Part shown: piece by piece, positions 15,545 through 24,977 of the stretch
Layout of the letters: each line of letters opens with the position of its first letter
Numbering within the stretch: the stretch's first letter is position 1
Assembly (NCBI GenBank): GCA_030650525.1
Contig: JAUSDQ010000323.1
Coordinates: forward strand, 1-38,378
DNA length: 38,378 bases
Direction: 5' to 3'
Source: Sulfuricaulis sp.
GTDB taxonomy: Bacteria > Pseudomonadota > Gammaproteobacteria > Acidiferrobacterales > Sulfurifustaceae
The notes under the pieces: model-generated
The model's database searches: none
What the model was told of the DNA's origin: nothing
The model's input: only the letters and a program-made list of their open reading frames with translations
Translations under genes and position numbers: made by a program

Positions 15545-17668
15545 ATGAACACGCATGACCCGAAATACAAGCACAAACCTTCGGAGAAACATACTCTCGA
15601 AGAGGTGCTGAAATCGCTGCAAGACATGATCCGTAACGATCTGCGGGATAGCGAACAAACTGTTGCGCCCGCGGAAAAATCCCGACCGGCCACCGCTGCC
15701 ACCGCGGAAACCAGGCGGCGCGAGCCCGCACCGCCCGTGCGGGAAGATTTTGCCCCGACGAGTCCCGCGGCCGGCCCGGTGAATCTCGCTGCCGTGGTAC
15801 GGTCGCTGAACGACCTCATCAGCAATGAACTCAACGTTGGCGATCCGCCCGTCGCGGAGCAATCCACTCCCCCGCCTGCCAGGCAAAAAGCCGCTGAAGA
15901 AAATGTTCGGGGGGAATTTACGCTGGCCGAGATGGAACATATCTCTAAAGAACCGGTGCCACCGCCACCCGACCCACATGCCGACGAGGAAATTGTCGCC
16001 GAAGAATTGGCGCCGCTTGAGGAAGAACCGGTCTTTGAGGAGCCGGATAAACTGGGTGTCGATATTGCGAGCATCGTCGGCAAGGATATCGTGGCGGCGG
16101 ATGAAACAGCCGCGCCGGCTCCCGTGCAACACGTCGCGGAAAAGAATATATCCGAAGGACTTACCCCGCTTGAGGCGGTACCGGTCTTCGAAGCGCCTGC
16201 TGAGCCAGGCATCGGCGAGGAGTTCGCGCCGCCGGTGGAATCGCCCCCTGTCCAGAAAGCCGAAGAGGAAATTGTCTTCGTGGGCATCAAGCCCCCGGAA
16301 GCGGGTTCGATCTTCGAGGAGCCGATTGAGCTGAGTCTCGATCAGGAACTCGCGCCTCTGGAAGCAACGACCCCGCCGTTGCGCCCCGGCGAAGCAAGTG
16401 TTTCTGAAAAATTCGAGCCACTGGATGAGGAACTGACCTTCGACGAATCAACGGAAATCATTTCTGCTCCCGCCACCGAGCCGGCGACGCCGGAATTTCC
16501 CGGAGAAATCAACCCCGAGATGCTCGATACACCCGAGGCGGCGACATCGTCGGCCGCGCCTGTGCTTGAGCTTGAGCTTGAAAAAAAGCCTGCGCCGGGA
16601 TTGCAGCAGGAATTTTCGCTTGATGAATTGTCGCTGACTGCCATCGAACCCGTGGTTTCCTCACGGAATTTGACGTATGCAGCGGCGCCGCCACAGATGC
16701 TCGCTCCGCGCTCACCCGCGGAGACACTTCCCACGATAGAAGTCGAGGAGAGTTTTGATGAAATGGCTTACCGAGAGGCAGAGTCACTGCCGGGCCAAAC
16801 CCGGTCTTCGGAAAAACAGGAGATTCAAGAAATCATTGCCACAGCGCTCGCACCGCCCACTGAGCCTGGGCCAATACCCCCGGCCGTGACTTCTGCCGCC
16901 GGCGATGAAAAAACGCTAACACCAAACCCCACACCCGGACCGGAATTGGAATCGATAACAGCCCCAGCTAAAAAGAAGATCAAACTGGAAGTTGTCGACG
17001 GACCGCTCATGCCGGACTCCCCCGGCGTACCGCCCGTGGACTTCGATTTCGCCAGCCTGGTGTCCCCCGGAGAGCCGGACGCGGTTATCGAAACAACCGC
17101 CGCGCCCGCGCCCGCGACTGAAACGCCGCTGACGGCGGAAAAAATTCAAAGCCAAGCGACTGCGGTTGAATCCGAAACTATCGCCCTGGAACCGCCGCCA
17201 GCAGAACCGGCTCCGCCTTCCGTGAAACTTGAGGCCCGAGCACCGGAGAGCGAACCGCCCAAGTTGGCCAAAGAATTACCTGCTGCCGGGAACCAGGCGA
17301 CCGCCCCCGCTAAACCCAAAAAAGGGCAAACCCCTCCCGCCACGGACACGACACAGCCAACAGCGGCGCCACCGGCATCGGCGGCCAAGCCAGGGGGAAA
17401 ACCGCCCACCCTGGAACTGGACGATATTCCGGTATTGAATGAGGTCGTAGCACCTCCCGTCGGCAGTAGCCTGGTCGCTGACACGGCGTCAACACCGCCC
17501 GCTCCACCGCTGCCCACCCCGGACCGGGCCCGCGACATCGTCGTGCGCGCGGTGGCCAAGCTGAATATCGAGATGCGCCAGGCGGGTGGAACCGGGCTCG
17601 ACACAAAAACCATTCTCCGTCTGCAAAAGTTAATTCGCCAGGAGCTGGAAAAAAACAGCAGCAAATGA
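15545..17668 (+). CDS. Large Pro/Glu/Ala-rich repetitive protein of unknown function between holC and valS
   Basis: A 707-residue acidic, proline-rich and probably largely disordered protein; I do not recognise a functional domain. Two similar short helices lie near the N-terminus: EEVLKSLQDMIRNDL (about 19-33) and AAVVRSLNDLISNEL (about 82-96). A third comparable segment, TILRLQKLIRQELEKN, ends the protein. Between them are at least four degenerate repeats of 41-51 residues (about 148, 199, 240 and 282 onward) with the theme ExIxEELxPLExxPVFEEP. A DDIPVLNEVV motif lies at 626-635. It resembles short motifs I recall from uncharacterised betaproteobacterial proteins encoded at the same place (DUF2486-like), but that comparison is unverified. 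No signal peptide or membrane helix is present. It starts three bases after holC, so it is probably co-transcribed. Confidence 0.8.
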   Translation: MNTHDPKYKHKPSEKHTLEEVLKSLQDMIRNDLRDSEQTVAPAEKSRPATAATAETRRREPAPPVREDFAPTSPAAGPVNLAAVVRSLNDLISNELNVGDPPVAEQSTPPPARQKAAEENVRGEFTLAEMEHISKEPVPPPPDPHADEEIVAEELAPLEEEPVFEEPDKLGVDIASIVGKDIVAADETAAPAPVQHVAEKNISEGLTPLEAVPVFEAPAEPGIGEEFAPPVESPPVQKAEEEIVFVGIKPPEAGSIFEEPIELSLDQELAPLEATTPPLRPGEASVSEKFEPLDEELTFDESTEIISAPATEPATPEFPGEINPEMLDTPEAATSSAAPVLELELEKKPAPGLQQEFSLDELSLTAIEPVVSSRNLTYAAAPPQMLAPRSPAETLPTIEVEESFDEMAYREAESLPGQTRSSEKQEIQEIIATALAPPTEPGPIPPAVTSAAGDEKTLTPNPTPGPELESITAPAKKKIKLEVVDGPLMPDSPGVPPVDFDFASLVSPGEPDAVIETTAAPAPATETPLTAEKIQSQATAVESETIALEPPPAEPAPPSVKLEARAPESEPPKLAKELPAAGNQATAPAKPKKGQTPPATDTTQPTAAPPASAAKPGGKPPTLELDDIPVLNEVVAPPVGSSLVADTASTPPAPPLPTPDRARDIVVRAVAKLNIEMRQAGGTGLDTKTILRLQKLIRQELEKNSSK

Positions 17669-17744
17669 GACGCGCCAAGTTAAATGTGAAAAATGGCGTA
17701 TAAGTAATTAGAATCTCGCCCGCTGTTAACTTCAGACCGATTCA

Positions 17745-20711
17745 ATGAGCCCGAAACCCCAAAAACCGGCTGGTGACAGCCCGCCTGCCGATAGCTCCCT
17801 GAGCAAATCTTACGATCCGCATTCGATCGAGCAGCGGATTTATGGAACCTGGGAGCGCGCGGGTGATTTTGCACCGTCCATGGGCGCGCCTGACTCAGGA
17901 CAGGCCTACTGCATCATGATCCCGCCGCCCAATGTCACCGGCAGCCTGCACATGGGTCACGCGTTCCAGGACACGCTCATGGACACGCTCATCCGCTACC
18001 ACCGCATGCAGGGTGACAACACCCTGTGGCAGGCGGGCTCGGACCATGCCGGCATCGCCACCCAGATGGTCGTCGAGCGCCAGCTGGAAGCCGAAGGCAA
18101 AACCCGCCACGACCTCGGGCGCGCGGAATTCATCGAACGCGTGTGGAAATGGAAGGCCGAATCCGGGGGGACGATCACGCGCCAGCTGCGGCGCATGGGC
18201 GCCTCGCTCGACTGGTCGCGCGAACGCTTCACCATGGATGAAGGCCTGTCACAGGCCGTGACCGAAGTGTTCGTGCGGCTCCACGAGGAAGGCTTGATCT
18301 ATCGCGGCAAGCGGCTGGTGAACTGGGACCCGGTGCTGCATACCGCGGTTTCCGACCTGGAAGTCGTTGCCGAGGAAGAAGCCGGTCACCTCTGGCATAT
18401 CCGCTACCCGATCGCGGGAACCCGGGAGTATCTCATCGTCGCCACCACGCGCCCCGAAACCATGCTGGGTGACACCGCCGTCGCGGTGCATCCAGAAGAT
18501 GAACGTTATAAACATTTCATCGGCAAGCGGGTGGAACTGCCGCTCACCGGGCGCCAGATTCCTGTTATCGCAGATGAATACGTTGACAAGGAGTTCGGCT
18601 CCGGCTGCGTGAAGATCACCCCGGCGCACGATTTCAACGACTACGAGGTCGGCAAGCGCCACCAGCTCCCGCTGATCAATATTTTTTTCTCCGATGCCGC
18701 CATCAATCTGCCGGAGTCGCCCTATCACAACCTCGATCGCTTCAAGGCGCGCCAGCAAATCGTCTCCGACCTCGAGGCCCAGGGCCTGCTCGACAAGGTG
18801 CAGGAGCATAAACTGATGGTGCCGCGCGGCGACCGCACCGGTGCCGTGATTGAGCCCTTTCTCACCGATCAGTGGTACGTCAAAGTCGCACCGCTGGCCG
18901 CCGCAGCCATCCAGGCGGTCGAAACCGGACGCATCCGCTTTATCCCGGAAAACTGGACCAAGACCTATTACGAGTGGATGCGCAATATCCAGGACTGGTG
19001 TATCTCACGCCAGATCTGGTGGGGTCATCGCATTCCGGCCTGGTATGACGCCGATGGCCAGGTTTACGTGGCGCGCAGCGCGTCCGCGGCGCATGCCCAG
19101 GCGAAACAGAGGCACGGGCAGGATATCCCGCTCGAGCAGGATGAAGACGTGCTCGACACCTGGTTCTCCTCGGCGCTGTGGCCGTTCTCGACGCTCGGCT
19201 GGCCGGAACAGACAAGGGAACTGAAAACCTTTTATCCCACGAGCGTGCTCGTCACCGGCTTTGATATTATTTTTTTCTGGGTCGCGCGCATGATCATGAT
19301 GGGGCTCAAATTCACCGGCGAGGTGCCGTTCCGCGAGGTTTACATTCACGGCCTGGTGCGCGACGCCCACGGCCAGAAAATGTCAAAATCCAAAGGCAAC
19401 ATCCTCGACCCCATCGATCTCATCGACGGCATCGATCTCGAAGCGCTGGTGGCCAAGCGCACGCGCGGCCTGATGCAGCCGCAGATGGCGAAAAAAATCG
19501 AACAAGCCACGCGTAAGGAATTTGCCGACGGCATTCCGGCTTACGGCACCGACGCCCTGCGCTTCACGTTCGCGAGCCTCGCCACCCAGGGGCGCGATAT
19601 CAAATTCGATCTCGGCCGTATCGACGGGTATCGCAATTTCTGCAACAAACTCTGGAACGCCGCACGCTATGTGCTGATGAATACCGAGGGGCATGACTGC
19701 GGCCAATCTTACGAGGATGGCGCGCAAGCGCCCTCGGCTCGCCCCCCTCTCCCTGCGGGAGAGGGGATGGGGGTGAGGGCCGATCTCCCTCACCCTTTGC
19801 CCTCTCCCAAAGGGAGAGGGGAGGTAGGTAAGAATCTCTATTCCGTCGAGCTCAACGTGGCCGATCGCTGGATCATCTCACGTCTGCAACAGGTGGCGGC
19901 CGAGGTGGCAACCGCCTTCGGCCAATACCGTTTCGACCTCGCCGCGCAGGCCATCTACAGTTTTGTCTGGTATGAGTACTGCGACTGGTATCTTGAGCTC
20001 TCCAAGGTGGTGCTGACCGGTGCCGCGAGCCGGCCGGAACAATTACGGGGAACCCGCCACACGCTGGTGCGGGTGCTGGAAACATCGCTGCGGTTACTGC
20101 ATCCGATCATACCCTTCATCACGGAGGAAATCTGGCAACGCGCGGCCCAACTGGCAGGCAACTCCGGGACGACCATCATGCGCCAGCCCTATCCCAAGAC
20201 AGAGCAGGACAGGATAGATCCACAAGCGATCGAAGAGATGCGCTGGGTCATGGCCGTGATTACCGCGGTGCGCAATATCCGTGGTGAGATGGACATTTCA
20301 CCCGGCAAGTCACTGCCCTTGCTGGTACAAGACGGATCGCCGACCGACCGGAAATACCTGGAAGCCAATCTGCATTATCTGACGGCACTCGCCCGGGCTG
20401 AATCCATAACCTGGCTCAAACCAGACCAGGAAGCGCCCGAATCCGCCACGGCGCTCATTGGTCATATGAAGCTGCTGATCCCGCTGGGATCGCTTATCGA
20501 CAAGCAGGCTGAACTGCTACGCCTCGGCAAGGAAATGGAAAAAATCGAGAAGGAGCTGTCCAAGGCAAAAACCAAACTGGCCAATCCGGATTTTGTGGCA
20601 CGCGCCCCCAAAGACGTGGTCGAACAGGAAAACCAGCGGGTCCAGCAATTCGAAGCCGCGCTGGCGAATCTCCGCCAACAGCGCGTCAAAGTGGAAGCCC
20701 TACCCGGCTGA
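17745..20711 (+). CDS. valS: Valyl-tRNA synthetase with an in-frame repeat insertion
   Basis: Class I synthetase charging tRNA-Val, with editing of threonine. Its 988 residues exceed the roughly 950 of typical enzymes. Motifs are intact: HMGH at 69-72 (HIGH motif), KMSKS at 545-549, an editing domain in between, DCG...ADRWI at the start of the anticodon-binding domain, and a C-terminal coiled coil (about 925-985). Residues 667-693 are encoded by an inverted pair of the CCCTCTCCC repeat (19745-19820), read in frame as a Pro/Gly-rich loop [14 protein letters not shown] and onward. About 20 extra residues precede the usual N-terminal [11 protein letters not shown]. The frame is open on both sides and all motifs remain, so the enzyme is likely functional. 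Confidence 0.95.
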   Translation: MSPKPQKPAGDSPPADSSLSKSYDPHSIEQRIYGTWERAGDFAPSMGAPDSGQAYCIMIPPPNVTGSLHMGHAFQDTLMDTLIRYHRMQGDNTLWQAGSDHAGIATQMVVERQLEAEGKTRHDLGRAEFIERVWKWKAESGGTITRQLRRMGASLDWSRERFTMDEGLSQAVTEVFVRLHEEGLIYRGKRLVNWDPVLHTAVSDLEVVAEEEAGHLWHIRYPIAGTREYLIVATTRPETMLGDTAVAVHPEDERYKHFIGKRVELPLTGRQIPVIADEYVDKEFGSGCVKITPAHDFNDYEVGKRHQLPLINIFFSDAAINLPESPYHNLDRFKARQQIVSDLEAQGLLDKVQEHKLMVPRGDRTGAVIEPFLTDQWYVKVAPLAAAAIQAVETGRIRFIPENWTKTYYEWMRNIQDWCISRQIWWGHRIPAWYDADGQVYVARSASAAHAQAKQRHGQDIPLEQDEDVLDTWFSSALWPFSTLGWPEQTRELKTFYPTSVLVTGFDIIFFWVARMIMMGLKFTGEVPFREVYIHGLVRDAHGQKMSKSKGNILDPIDLIDGIDLEALVAKRTRGLMQPQMAKKIEQATRKEFADGIPAYGTDALRFTFASLATQGRDIKFDLGRIDGYRNFCNKLWNAARYVLMNTEGHDCGQSYEDGAQAPSARPPLPAGEGMGVRADLPHPLPSPKGRGEVGKNLYSVELNVADRWIISRLQQVAAEVATAFGQYRFDLAAQAIYSFVWYEYCDWYLELSKVVLTGAASRPEQLRGTRHTLVRVLETSLRLLHPIIPFITEEIWQRAAQLAGNSGTTIMRQPYPKTEQDRIDPQAIEEMRWVMAVITAVRNIRGEMDISPGKSLPLLVQDGSPTDRKYLEANLHYLTALARAESITWLKPDQEAPESATALIGHMKLLIPLGSLIDKQAELLRLGKEMEKIEKELSKAKTKLANPDFVARAPKDVVEQENQRVQQFEAALANLRQQRVKVEALPG
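19745..19820. repeat. CCCTCTCCC palindromic repeat, inverted pair (copy B) inside valS
   Basis: Two head-to-head copies of the repeat: an inverse unit at 19745-19779 (CCCTCTCCCTGCGGGAGAGG..., ending GGGTGAGGG) and a forward unit at 19787-19820 (CCCTCACCC..., ending GGGAGAGGG), separated by seven bases. The units are approximate reverse complements, so the whole can fold into one long imperfect hairpin. It is translated without a stop as part of valS. Confidence 0.9.
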
Positions 20712-20801
20712 ACTCTCCTATTCCGAGGGCGAGGCGCGCCCGCGCCAGACTTGGATGCGGCGCGATGATATGCGAACATAGCCCCTGGCCGTGATGCCCC
20801 C

Positions 20802-20828
20802 TTGGTGGCACTGTGCCTTTTCTATAAA
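20802..20828 (+). promoter_or_regulatory. Candidate sigma-70 promoter of the FKBP isomerase gene
   Basis: TATAAA at 20823-20828 could be a -10 box, with TTGGTG at 20802-20807 as a weak -35 at a short 15-base spacing. A second AT-rich element follows at about 20834. A strong AAGGAG ribosome binding site precedes the ATG at 20855. Placement is by eye only. Confidence 0.3.
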
Positions 20829-20854
20829 TTTCAATTATATTTTAAGGAGTAACA

Positions 20855-21568
20855 ATGAAAACCGGTTTACTGCTTGGTTTGGTCGCCGTTTCTTTATCCC
20901 TGAACGCCTATGGAAAAGATACGGCGGGACTCAAAACAGACAAGCAAAAATTCAGCTACTCAGTGGGTTTCCAGCTTGGCCAGAATCTGAGCCGCCAGAA
21001 ACTCGATATCGACTCCAAGATTGCCGCCCAAGGGATGCAAAACGCCCTGTCCGGAACCACCCCCAAGCTGTCGCCCGAGGAGATGCGCGCATCGATTCAG
21101 GTCTACCAGAAGAAGGAGCAGGATAAAATGGAAGCACAGGGGAAGAAAAATCTCGAAGCCGGCCAGGCCTTCCTGGAAGCCAACAAGAAAAAAGAAGGTG
21201 TGGTAACGCTACCCAGCGGCCTGCAATACAAGGTTCTCACCGAGGGCAAAGGCAAACAGCCCAAATCCAGCGATTCGGTAATTGCCCACTATCGCGGCAC
21301 GCTTATCAACGGCACGGAATTCGACAGCTCCTACAAGCGCAATGAGCCGGCCACGTTCCCGGTACAAGGCGTAGTCAAAGGCTGGCAGGAAGCCTTGCCG
21401 TTAATGAAGGAAGGTGCCAAATGGCAGATATTTGTTCCGGCCGATCTCGCCTACGGTCCGCGCGGCGCCGGTCAGGCGATCGGTCCGAATGAAACGTTGA
21501 TTTTCGACATCGAACTGATTTCAGTCAAAGACAGCACTGAAACCAAAGTGAACAAGGACGGCAAGTAA
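20855..21568 (+). CDS. Secreted FKBP-type peptidyl-prolyl isomerase (FkpA/Mip-like)
   Basis: Periplasmic folding catalyst isomerising X-Pro bonds. The 237-residue protein has a signal peptide (about 1-20, ending AYG). An N-terminal helical dimerisation domain follows (FSYSVGFQLGQNL to about 90), then a long helix, then the FKBP domain (about 112-225). FKBP motifs seen are VIAHYRGTLINGTEFDSSY, PVQGVVKGWQEALPLM, WQIFVPADLAYGPRGAG and LIFDIELI. The conserved active-site aspartate, tryptophan and tyrosine residues appear present. It has a strong AAGGAG ribosome binding site and stands alone; the next gene is convergent, 17 bases away. Confidence 0.93.
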   Translation: MKTGLLLGLVAVSLSLNAYGKDTAGLKTDKQKFSYSVGFQLGQNLSRQKLDIDSKIAAQGMQNALSGTTPKLSPEEMRASIQVYQKKEQDKMEAQGKKNLEAGQAFLEANKKKEGVVTLPSGLQYKVLTEGKGKQPKSSDSVIAHYRGTLINGTEFDSSYKRNEPATFPVQGVVKGWQEALPLMKEGAKWQIFVPADLAYGPRGAGQAIGPNETLIFDIELISVKDSTETKVNKDGK

Positions 21569-21585
21569 GGAAGCCGCCATTTCCA

Positions 21586-21996
21586 TCACCGCCGGCGTTT
21601 GAGCTTGTAGGAGGTCATATCTCCGACAAACGCCTGGCAGGGGATGGCTTCGAGGCGGCCGTGCTTTTCGATCGCTCGGCCAACAAGGTTGTGGATATTC
21701 GTCACATCGCCTGAACCGTCCGCGCCATTCTCCAGCAAGCGCTGCAAGCCGAGCAGGCCGCCAAACTGGATCTTCACCAGCACACTGTGGGGCATGCTGA
21801 GCAGGTCATCCTCCACGCCGAACGCCAGCAACGCCACCTGTTTCATCCGCTCAAAAAGTTTTTCGCACCGCTGATGCGCCGCATCGGACCGGCAGGCGAC
21901 ATCCGGCCCGCCGCGGCGCGTTACCTGCATTCCCTGCTCGCAGCCGAACTGGTTGGTCACCAGGGTATTACTGAAGGCGCACTTATATTCTTCCAT
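21586..21996 (-). CDS. Conserved-looking four-cysteine protein of unknown function
   Basis: A 136-residue protein that I do not recognise. Four cysteines in its N-terminal third (Cys6, Cys19, Cys35, Cys44) in a C-x12-C-x15-C-x8-C pattern, with histidines nearby (His41), could bind a metal or an Fe-S cluster; a fifth is at 120. The segment VEDDLLSMPHSVLVKIQFGGLL looks like a structured core. No signal peptide or membrane helix is visible. It starts nine bases after the stop of the ParS/MbcA-like gene on the same strand, so the two are almost certainly one operon and may form a functional pair. Confidence 0.75.
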   Translation of the reverse strand: MEEYKCAFSNTLVTNQFGCEQGMQVTRRGGPDVACRSDAAHQRCEKLFERMKQVALLAFGVEDDLLSMPHSVLVKIQFGGLLGLQRLLENGADGSGDVTNIHNLVGRAIEKHGRLEAIPCQAFVGDMTSYKLKRRR

Positions 21997-22005
21997 GTGT
22001 CGGTT

Positions 22006-22425
22006 TCAGCGCGCGCTATTACGGTTGCCGTCCGATCCGCTGATGTGCCAATCGTAAGCACAGTCGAGGTGCGTGCGCACGGCAATAATTCCGTCCAACC
22101 CGTCTTCCAGCATGGCCACCAGCGGTGTGCGATTGTCAAAGCGGTGATTAACCTTGTTCATCCAGATGGCGCCCATGTGTCCATTACGCGGATACGAGGT
22201 GCGCAGGGCATCGGCAATGCCGATAAAATGCTCGATGCGTTCCATGATCCGGACGTCTTCCGGAAACGGCGTACTCTGGCGAAACTGGCGGATCGAGCCG
22301 GGACGCGTCCCCGCCGGGAGGGCGAGCAGCTCCACCTGATCGGCGGGTCTTACGCCCCAACTGTCCAGTAGACCGACCATCGCGCGCGTCATGGTAATGC
22401 GATCCTCAAGATTCAGTTTTTCCAT
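22006..22425 (-). CDS. MbcA/ParS/Xre antitoxin-like protein (DUF2384-type)
   Basis: A 139-residue protein with the helical arrangement of the MbcA/ParS/Xre toxin-binding family. The ATG at 22425 is preferred to an in-frame TTG at 22455. It shows an N-terminal helix pair LEDRITMTRAMVGLLDSWG with a following helix-turn segment ADQVELLALP. The later part ERIEHFIGIADALRTSYP and HRFDNRTPLVAMLEDGLDGI corresponds to the C-terminal domain, which ends in a P-L-x-x-M-x-x-G motif. In classical modules the next gene encodes a RES-domain NAD-consuming toxin. Here it is a small four-cysteine protein, and no RES domain is seen nearby. The role may therefore be regulatory rather than antitoxic. Confidence 0.75.
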   Translation of the reverse strand: MEKLNLEDRITMTRAMVGLLDSWGVRPADQVELLALPAGTRPGSIRQFRQSTPFPEDVRIMERIEHFIGIADALRTSYPRNGHMGAIWMNKVNHRFDNRTPLVAMLEDGLDGIIAVRTHLDCAYDWHISGSDGNRNSAR

Positions 22426-22528
22426 CCAGATCGCCTCGTCATGGAAGCTGGCCAAACGCTTGTTTATGAATTTTGTAATGGTAAAGCGGACAGGTTAAGC
22501 CTGTAAACGCACAAGCCTCGTATCGATA

Positions 22529-24109
22529 TCAATGCTCGCGTGTCGTGAGGAATTGAATTTGGGGCCAACGCTCCCGGGTGAGATCCAGATTGACCATCGT
22601 CGGGGCGAGATACGCCAGATTCCCGGCCCGGTCCAGCGCCAGCCTGGCCTCGCCGTTCTTGCGAAAATCTTCCAGTTTCTTCGGATCGTCGCTCTCCACC
22701 CAGCGTGCCGTGGCGACATCGATCTTATCGTAAGTACATTCCACGCCGTATTCATGCTTGAGGCGATAGGCCACCACGTCGAACTGCAGGGCGCCCACGG
22801 CTCCCAGAATCAGATCGTTGCTGATGAGCGGCCGGAAAATTTGTGTCGCACCCTCTTCGCTTAATTGATCCAGCCCCTTCTGCAACGCCTTCATTCGCAG
22901 GGGGTCGCGCAGAATCACACGGCGGAACAGTTCCGGCGCAAAGTACGGGACCCCGGTGAACTTGAGGTTTTCACCTTCGGTAAAGGTGTCGCCAATCTGG
23001 ATCGTGCCATGGTTGTACAGGCCGATAATGTCACCCGCATAGGCCGCATCGACCTGCTCGCGTTCGCGCGCCATGAAGGTGATGGCATTGGCAATCTGCA
23101 CATCACGATCCAGACGCACCTGATGCATTTTCATGCCCTTGGAATATTTTCCGGACGTGATGCGCAGAAATGCGATGCGGTCACGATGTTTGGGGTCCAT
23201 GTTCGCCTGGATTTTGAATACAAACCCGGTAAACGGCACTTCCTCCGGCGCGACCGCGCGCGTCGTGCTCGCGCGCGCCAGCGGCGGCGGAGAATACCGC
23301 ACGAAATTATCGAGCAGCTCACGCACACCGAAATTATTGATGGCGGAACCGAAGAACACCGGTGTTTGCTCGCCGCGCAGGTATTCCTCAAGGTCGAACC
23401 GATGGCTCGCACCCTTGACCAGCTCGATTCCCGCGCGCAGTTCGGCGGCCTGATCGCCGAGGATGGCATCCAGCTCCGGATTCTGCAGGCCGTGGATAAC
23501 CACGCCTTGCTGAATCTTGCCGCCGTGTTGCGGGCTGAAGAAATGCACGCTGTCCCCGGCCAGATGATAGACTCCCTTGAAACGCTTGCCGCTGCCGATG
23601 GGCCAGGTCACCGGTGCGCAACGGATTTTCAGAACCGTCTCCACTTCATCCATAAGGTCAACCGGATCGCGTGACTCGCGATCGAGCTTGTTGATGAATG
23701 TAATGATCGGCGTATGCCGCAATCGACACACCTCCATGAGCTTGATGGTGCGCTCCTCAACTCCCTTGGCGCCGTCAATCACCATCAGCGCCGAATCCAC
23801 GGCCGTGAGCGTGCGGTAAGTGTCTTCGGAGAAATCCTCGTGTCCGGGTGTATCGAGCAGATTGATAATGTGACCCTGGTAAGGGAACTGCATTACCGAG
23901 GAAGTCACGGAAATACCGCGTTGCTTCTCGAGCTCCATCCAGTCGGAGGTGGCGTGTCGCGTACTCTTCCGGCCTTTGACCGCGCCGGCCAGCTGGATGG
24001 CGCCGCCAAACAAGAGCAGTTTTTCGGTCAGCGTGGTTTTTCCCGCGTCGGGGTGGGAAATGATCGCGAAGGTGCGCCGCCGCGCGATCTCCTGATTTAG
24101 TTCAGACAT
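22529..24109 (-). CDS. prfC: Peptide chain release factor 3 (RF3)
   Basis: GTPase that recycles RF1 and RF2 from the ribosome after termination. The 526-residue length matches the family. G motifs are HPDAGKTT (19-26), DTPGH (86-90) and NKLD (140-143). RF3-specific sequences include [22 protein letters not shown] and the C-terminal domain with [16 protein letters not shown]. It is 103 bases upstream of the ParS-like gene on the same strand. No strong ribosome binding site is visible before the ATG. Confidence 0.96.
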   Translation of the reverse strand: MSELNQEIARRRTFAIISHPDAGKTTLTEKLLLFGGAIQLAGAVKGRKSTRHATSDWMELEKQRGISVTSSVMQFPYQGHIINLLDTPGHEDFSEDTYRTLTAVDSALMVIDGAKGVEERTIKLMEVCRLRHTPIITFINKLDRESRDPVDLMDEVETVLKIRCAPVTWPIGSGKRFKGVYHLAGDSVHFFSPQHGGKIQQGVVIHGLQNPELDAILGDQAAELRAGIELVKGASHRFDLEEYLRGEQTPVFFGSAINNFGVRELLDNFVRYSPPPLARASTTRAVAPEEVPFTGFVFKIQANMDPKHRDRIAFLRITSGKYSKGMKMHQVRLDRDVQIANAITFMAREREQVDAAYAGDIIGLYNHGTIQIGDTFTEGENLKFTGVPYFAPELFRRVILRDPLRMKALQKGLDQLSEEGATQIFRPLISNDLILGAVGALQFDVVAYRLKHEYGVECTYDKIDVATARWVESDDPKKLEDFRKNGEARLALDRAGNLAYLAPTMVNLDLTRERWPQIQFLTTREH

Positions 24110-24180
24110 AGATTGATGGGCTATGGAAAATAAAGCGCGCGATTATACAAAATCCAAGAGCGAGGATCGGCGCGGTCCCC

Positions 24181-24212
24181 TGAAAAAAGAAACCCCGCTT
24201 TGGGCGGGGCTT
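24181..24212 (-). terminator. Intrinsic terminator of the cold-shock gene
   Basis: On the minus strand a GC stem (CCCCGC with GCGGGG; arms at 24204-24209 and 24193-24198) is followed by TTTCTTTTTT. It lies 24 bases after the cold-shock stop codon and just upstream of prfC. Confidence 0.88.
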
Positions 24213-24235
24213 CATAAGGACGACTTATGTCAGCC

Positions 24236-24442
24236 TTAGGCCTCGACGACGACCTTGGTCGCCTGCATGCCTTTCGGTCCCTTCTGGGATTCGAAGCTCA
24301 CGCTCTGCCCTTCGGCCAGGGATTTGAAGCCATTACCCTGGATGACGGAATGATGCACGAACACATCTTCGCCGCCGTCCTGCGGCTTGATGAAGCCAAA
24401 ACCTTTGGAATCGTTGAACCATTTTACTGTACCAGTACGCAT
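24236..24442 (-). CDS. Cold-shock protein (CspA family)
   Basis: A 68-residue single-stranded nucleic-acid-binding OB-fold protein. RNP1 (KGFGFI, 13-18) and RNP2 (DVFVHH, 26-31) motifs and the VKWFN opening are intact. The start is the ATG at 24442, preceded by GAGGT; the open frame extends further upstream but that part has no family similarity. A long AT-rich 5' leader and a terminator make it a single-gene unit. Such leaders often control cold induction by RNA structure. Confidence 0.96.
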   Translation of the reverse strand: MRTGTVKWFNDSKGFGFIKPQDGGEDVFVHHSVIQGNGFKSLAEGQSVSFESQKGPKGMQATKVVVEA

Positions 24443-24565
24443 TAAAATAACCTCGATAATAGACAATGTAAGTTTGTGTTGCAGAGCGTGAAAAGTATTT
24501 ACGGGAGATACCTCGAGAGGAACCACCGAAATCACTGACAACAAACTGCAACCTTTTTTACTATA
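24443..24565 (-). promoter_or_regulatory. Candidate cold-shock 5' leader and -10 box
   Basis: A TATAGT element (minus strand, 24565-24560) could be the -10 box, giving a leader of about 110 bases before the ATG. That is similar in length to known cspA leaders. No convincing -35 is seen. Cold-responsive folding is a family-based inference. Confidence 0.35.
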
Positions 24566-24636
24566 GCCGATTGCCGACGGGAATACCAGAATAGGCCCTT
24601 TTACCAGCCTGTTCAGAGGATAATAACGCCCGAGTA

Positions 24637-24894
24637 TCAGCGGCCCGGCCAAACGGAACGCAACCGAATCCGCGCGCGCATCGGAAAATCCAGTATTCCC
24701 CGACACCGGCGGACCTCGCGCAGGTAGAGTTTCGCGGCCCGGAACCCCAGCCGGAAAGAGCGCCGAAAGTATTCGGCCTCAGTCAGATGCCCGCCTTTCA
24801 GGGCGTGTTCAAAACCGGCATTGAATCGGTTTTCCCGTAAATCAGGGGGGATATTAAGACCAATATCGCGCGGCAATGGATAGGTGTTTGGCAT
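24637..24894 (-). CDS. Small basic protein of unknown function
   Basis: An 85-residue basic protein starting at the ATG at 24894; I do not recognise the family. It has a proline-containing N-terminus ([12 protein letters not shown]) followed by a likely helical stretch rich in Arg, Phe and Leu ([12 protein letters not shown], then [25 protein letters not shown]). The regular spacing of hydrophobic and basic residues looks like a real amphipathic protein rather than a chance frame. It has no signal peptide. It is divergent from the thioredoxin-TPR gene and upstream of the cold-shock gene on the same strand. Confidence 0.6.
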   Translation of the reverse strand: MPNTYPLPRDIGLNIPPDLRENRFNAGFEHALKGGHLTEAEYFRRSFRLGFRAAKLYLREVRRCRGILDFPMRARIRLRSVWPGR

Positions 24895-24977
24895 GAGGGT
24901 CTCATTAATTAATTATAGACTCCCTTTGAGACCTATGTTTCTTGCACTGCAACCGGATCTATCTATATCGTAGCCCC

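Noticed and set aside
15287-16290. Two long minus-strand frames opposite holC and the repetitive gene
   Set aside because: They are low-complexity mirror frames of a biased, repetitive sense gene and have no recognisable motif.
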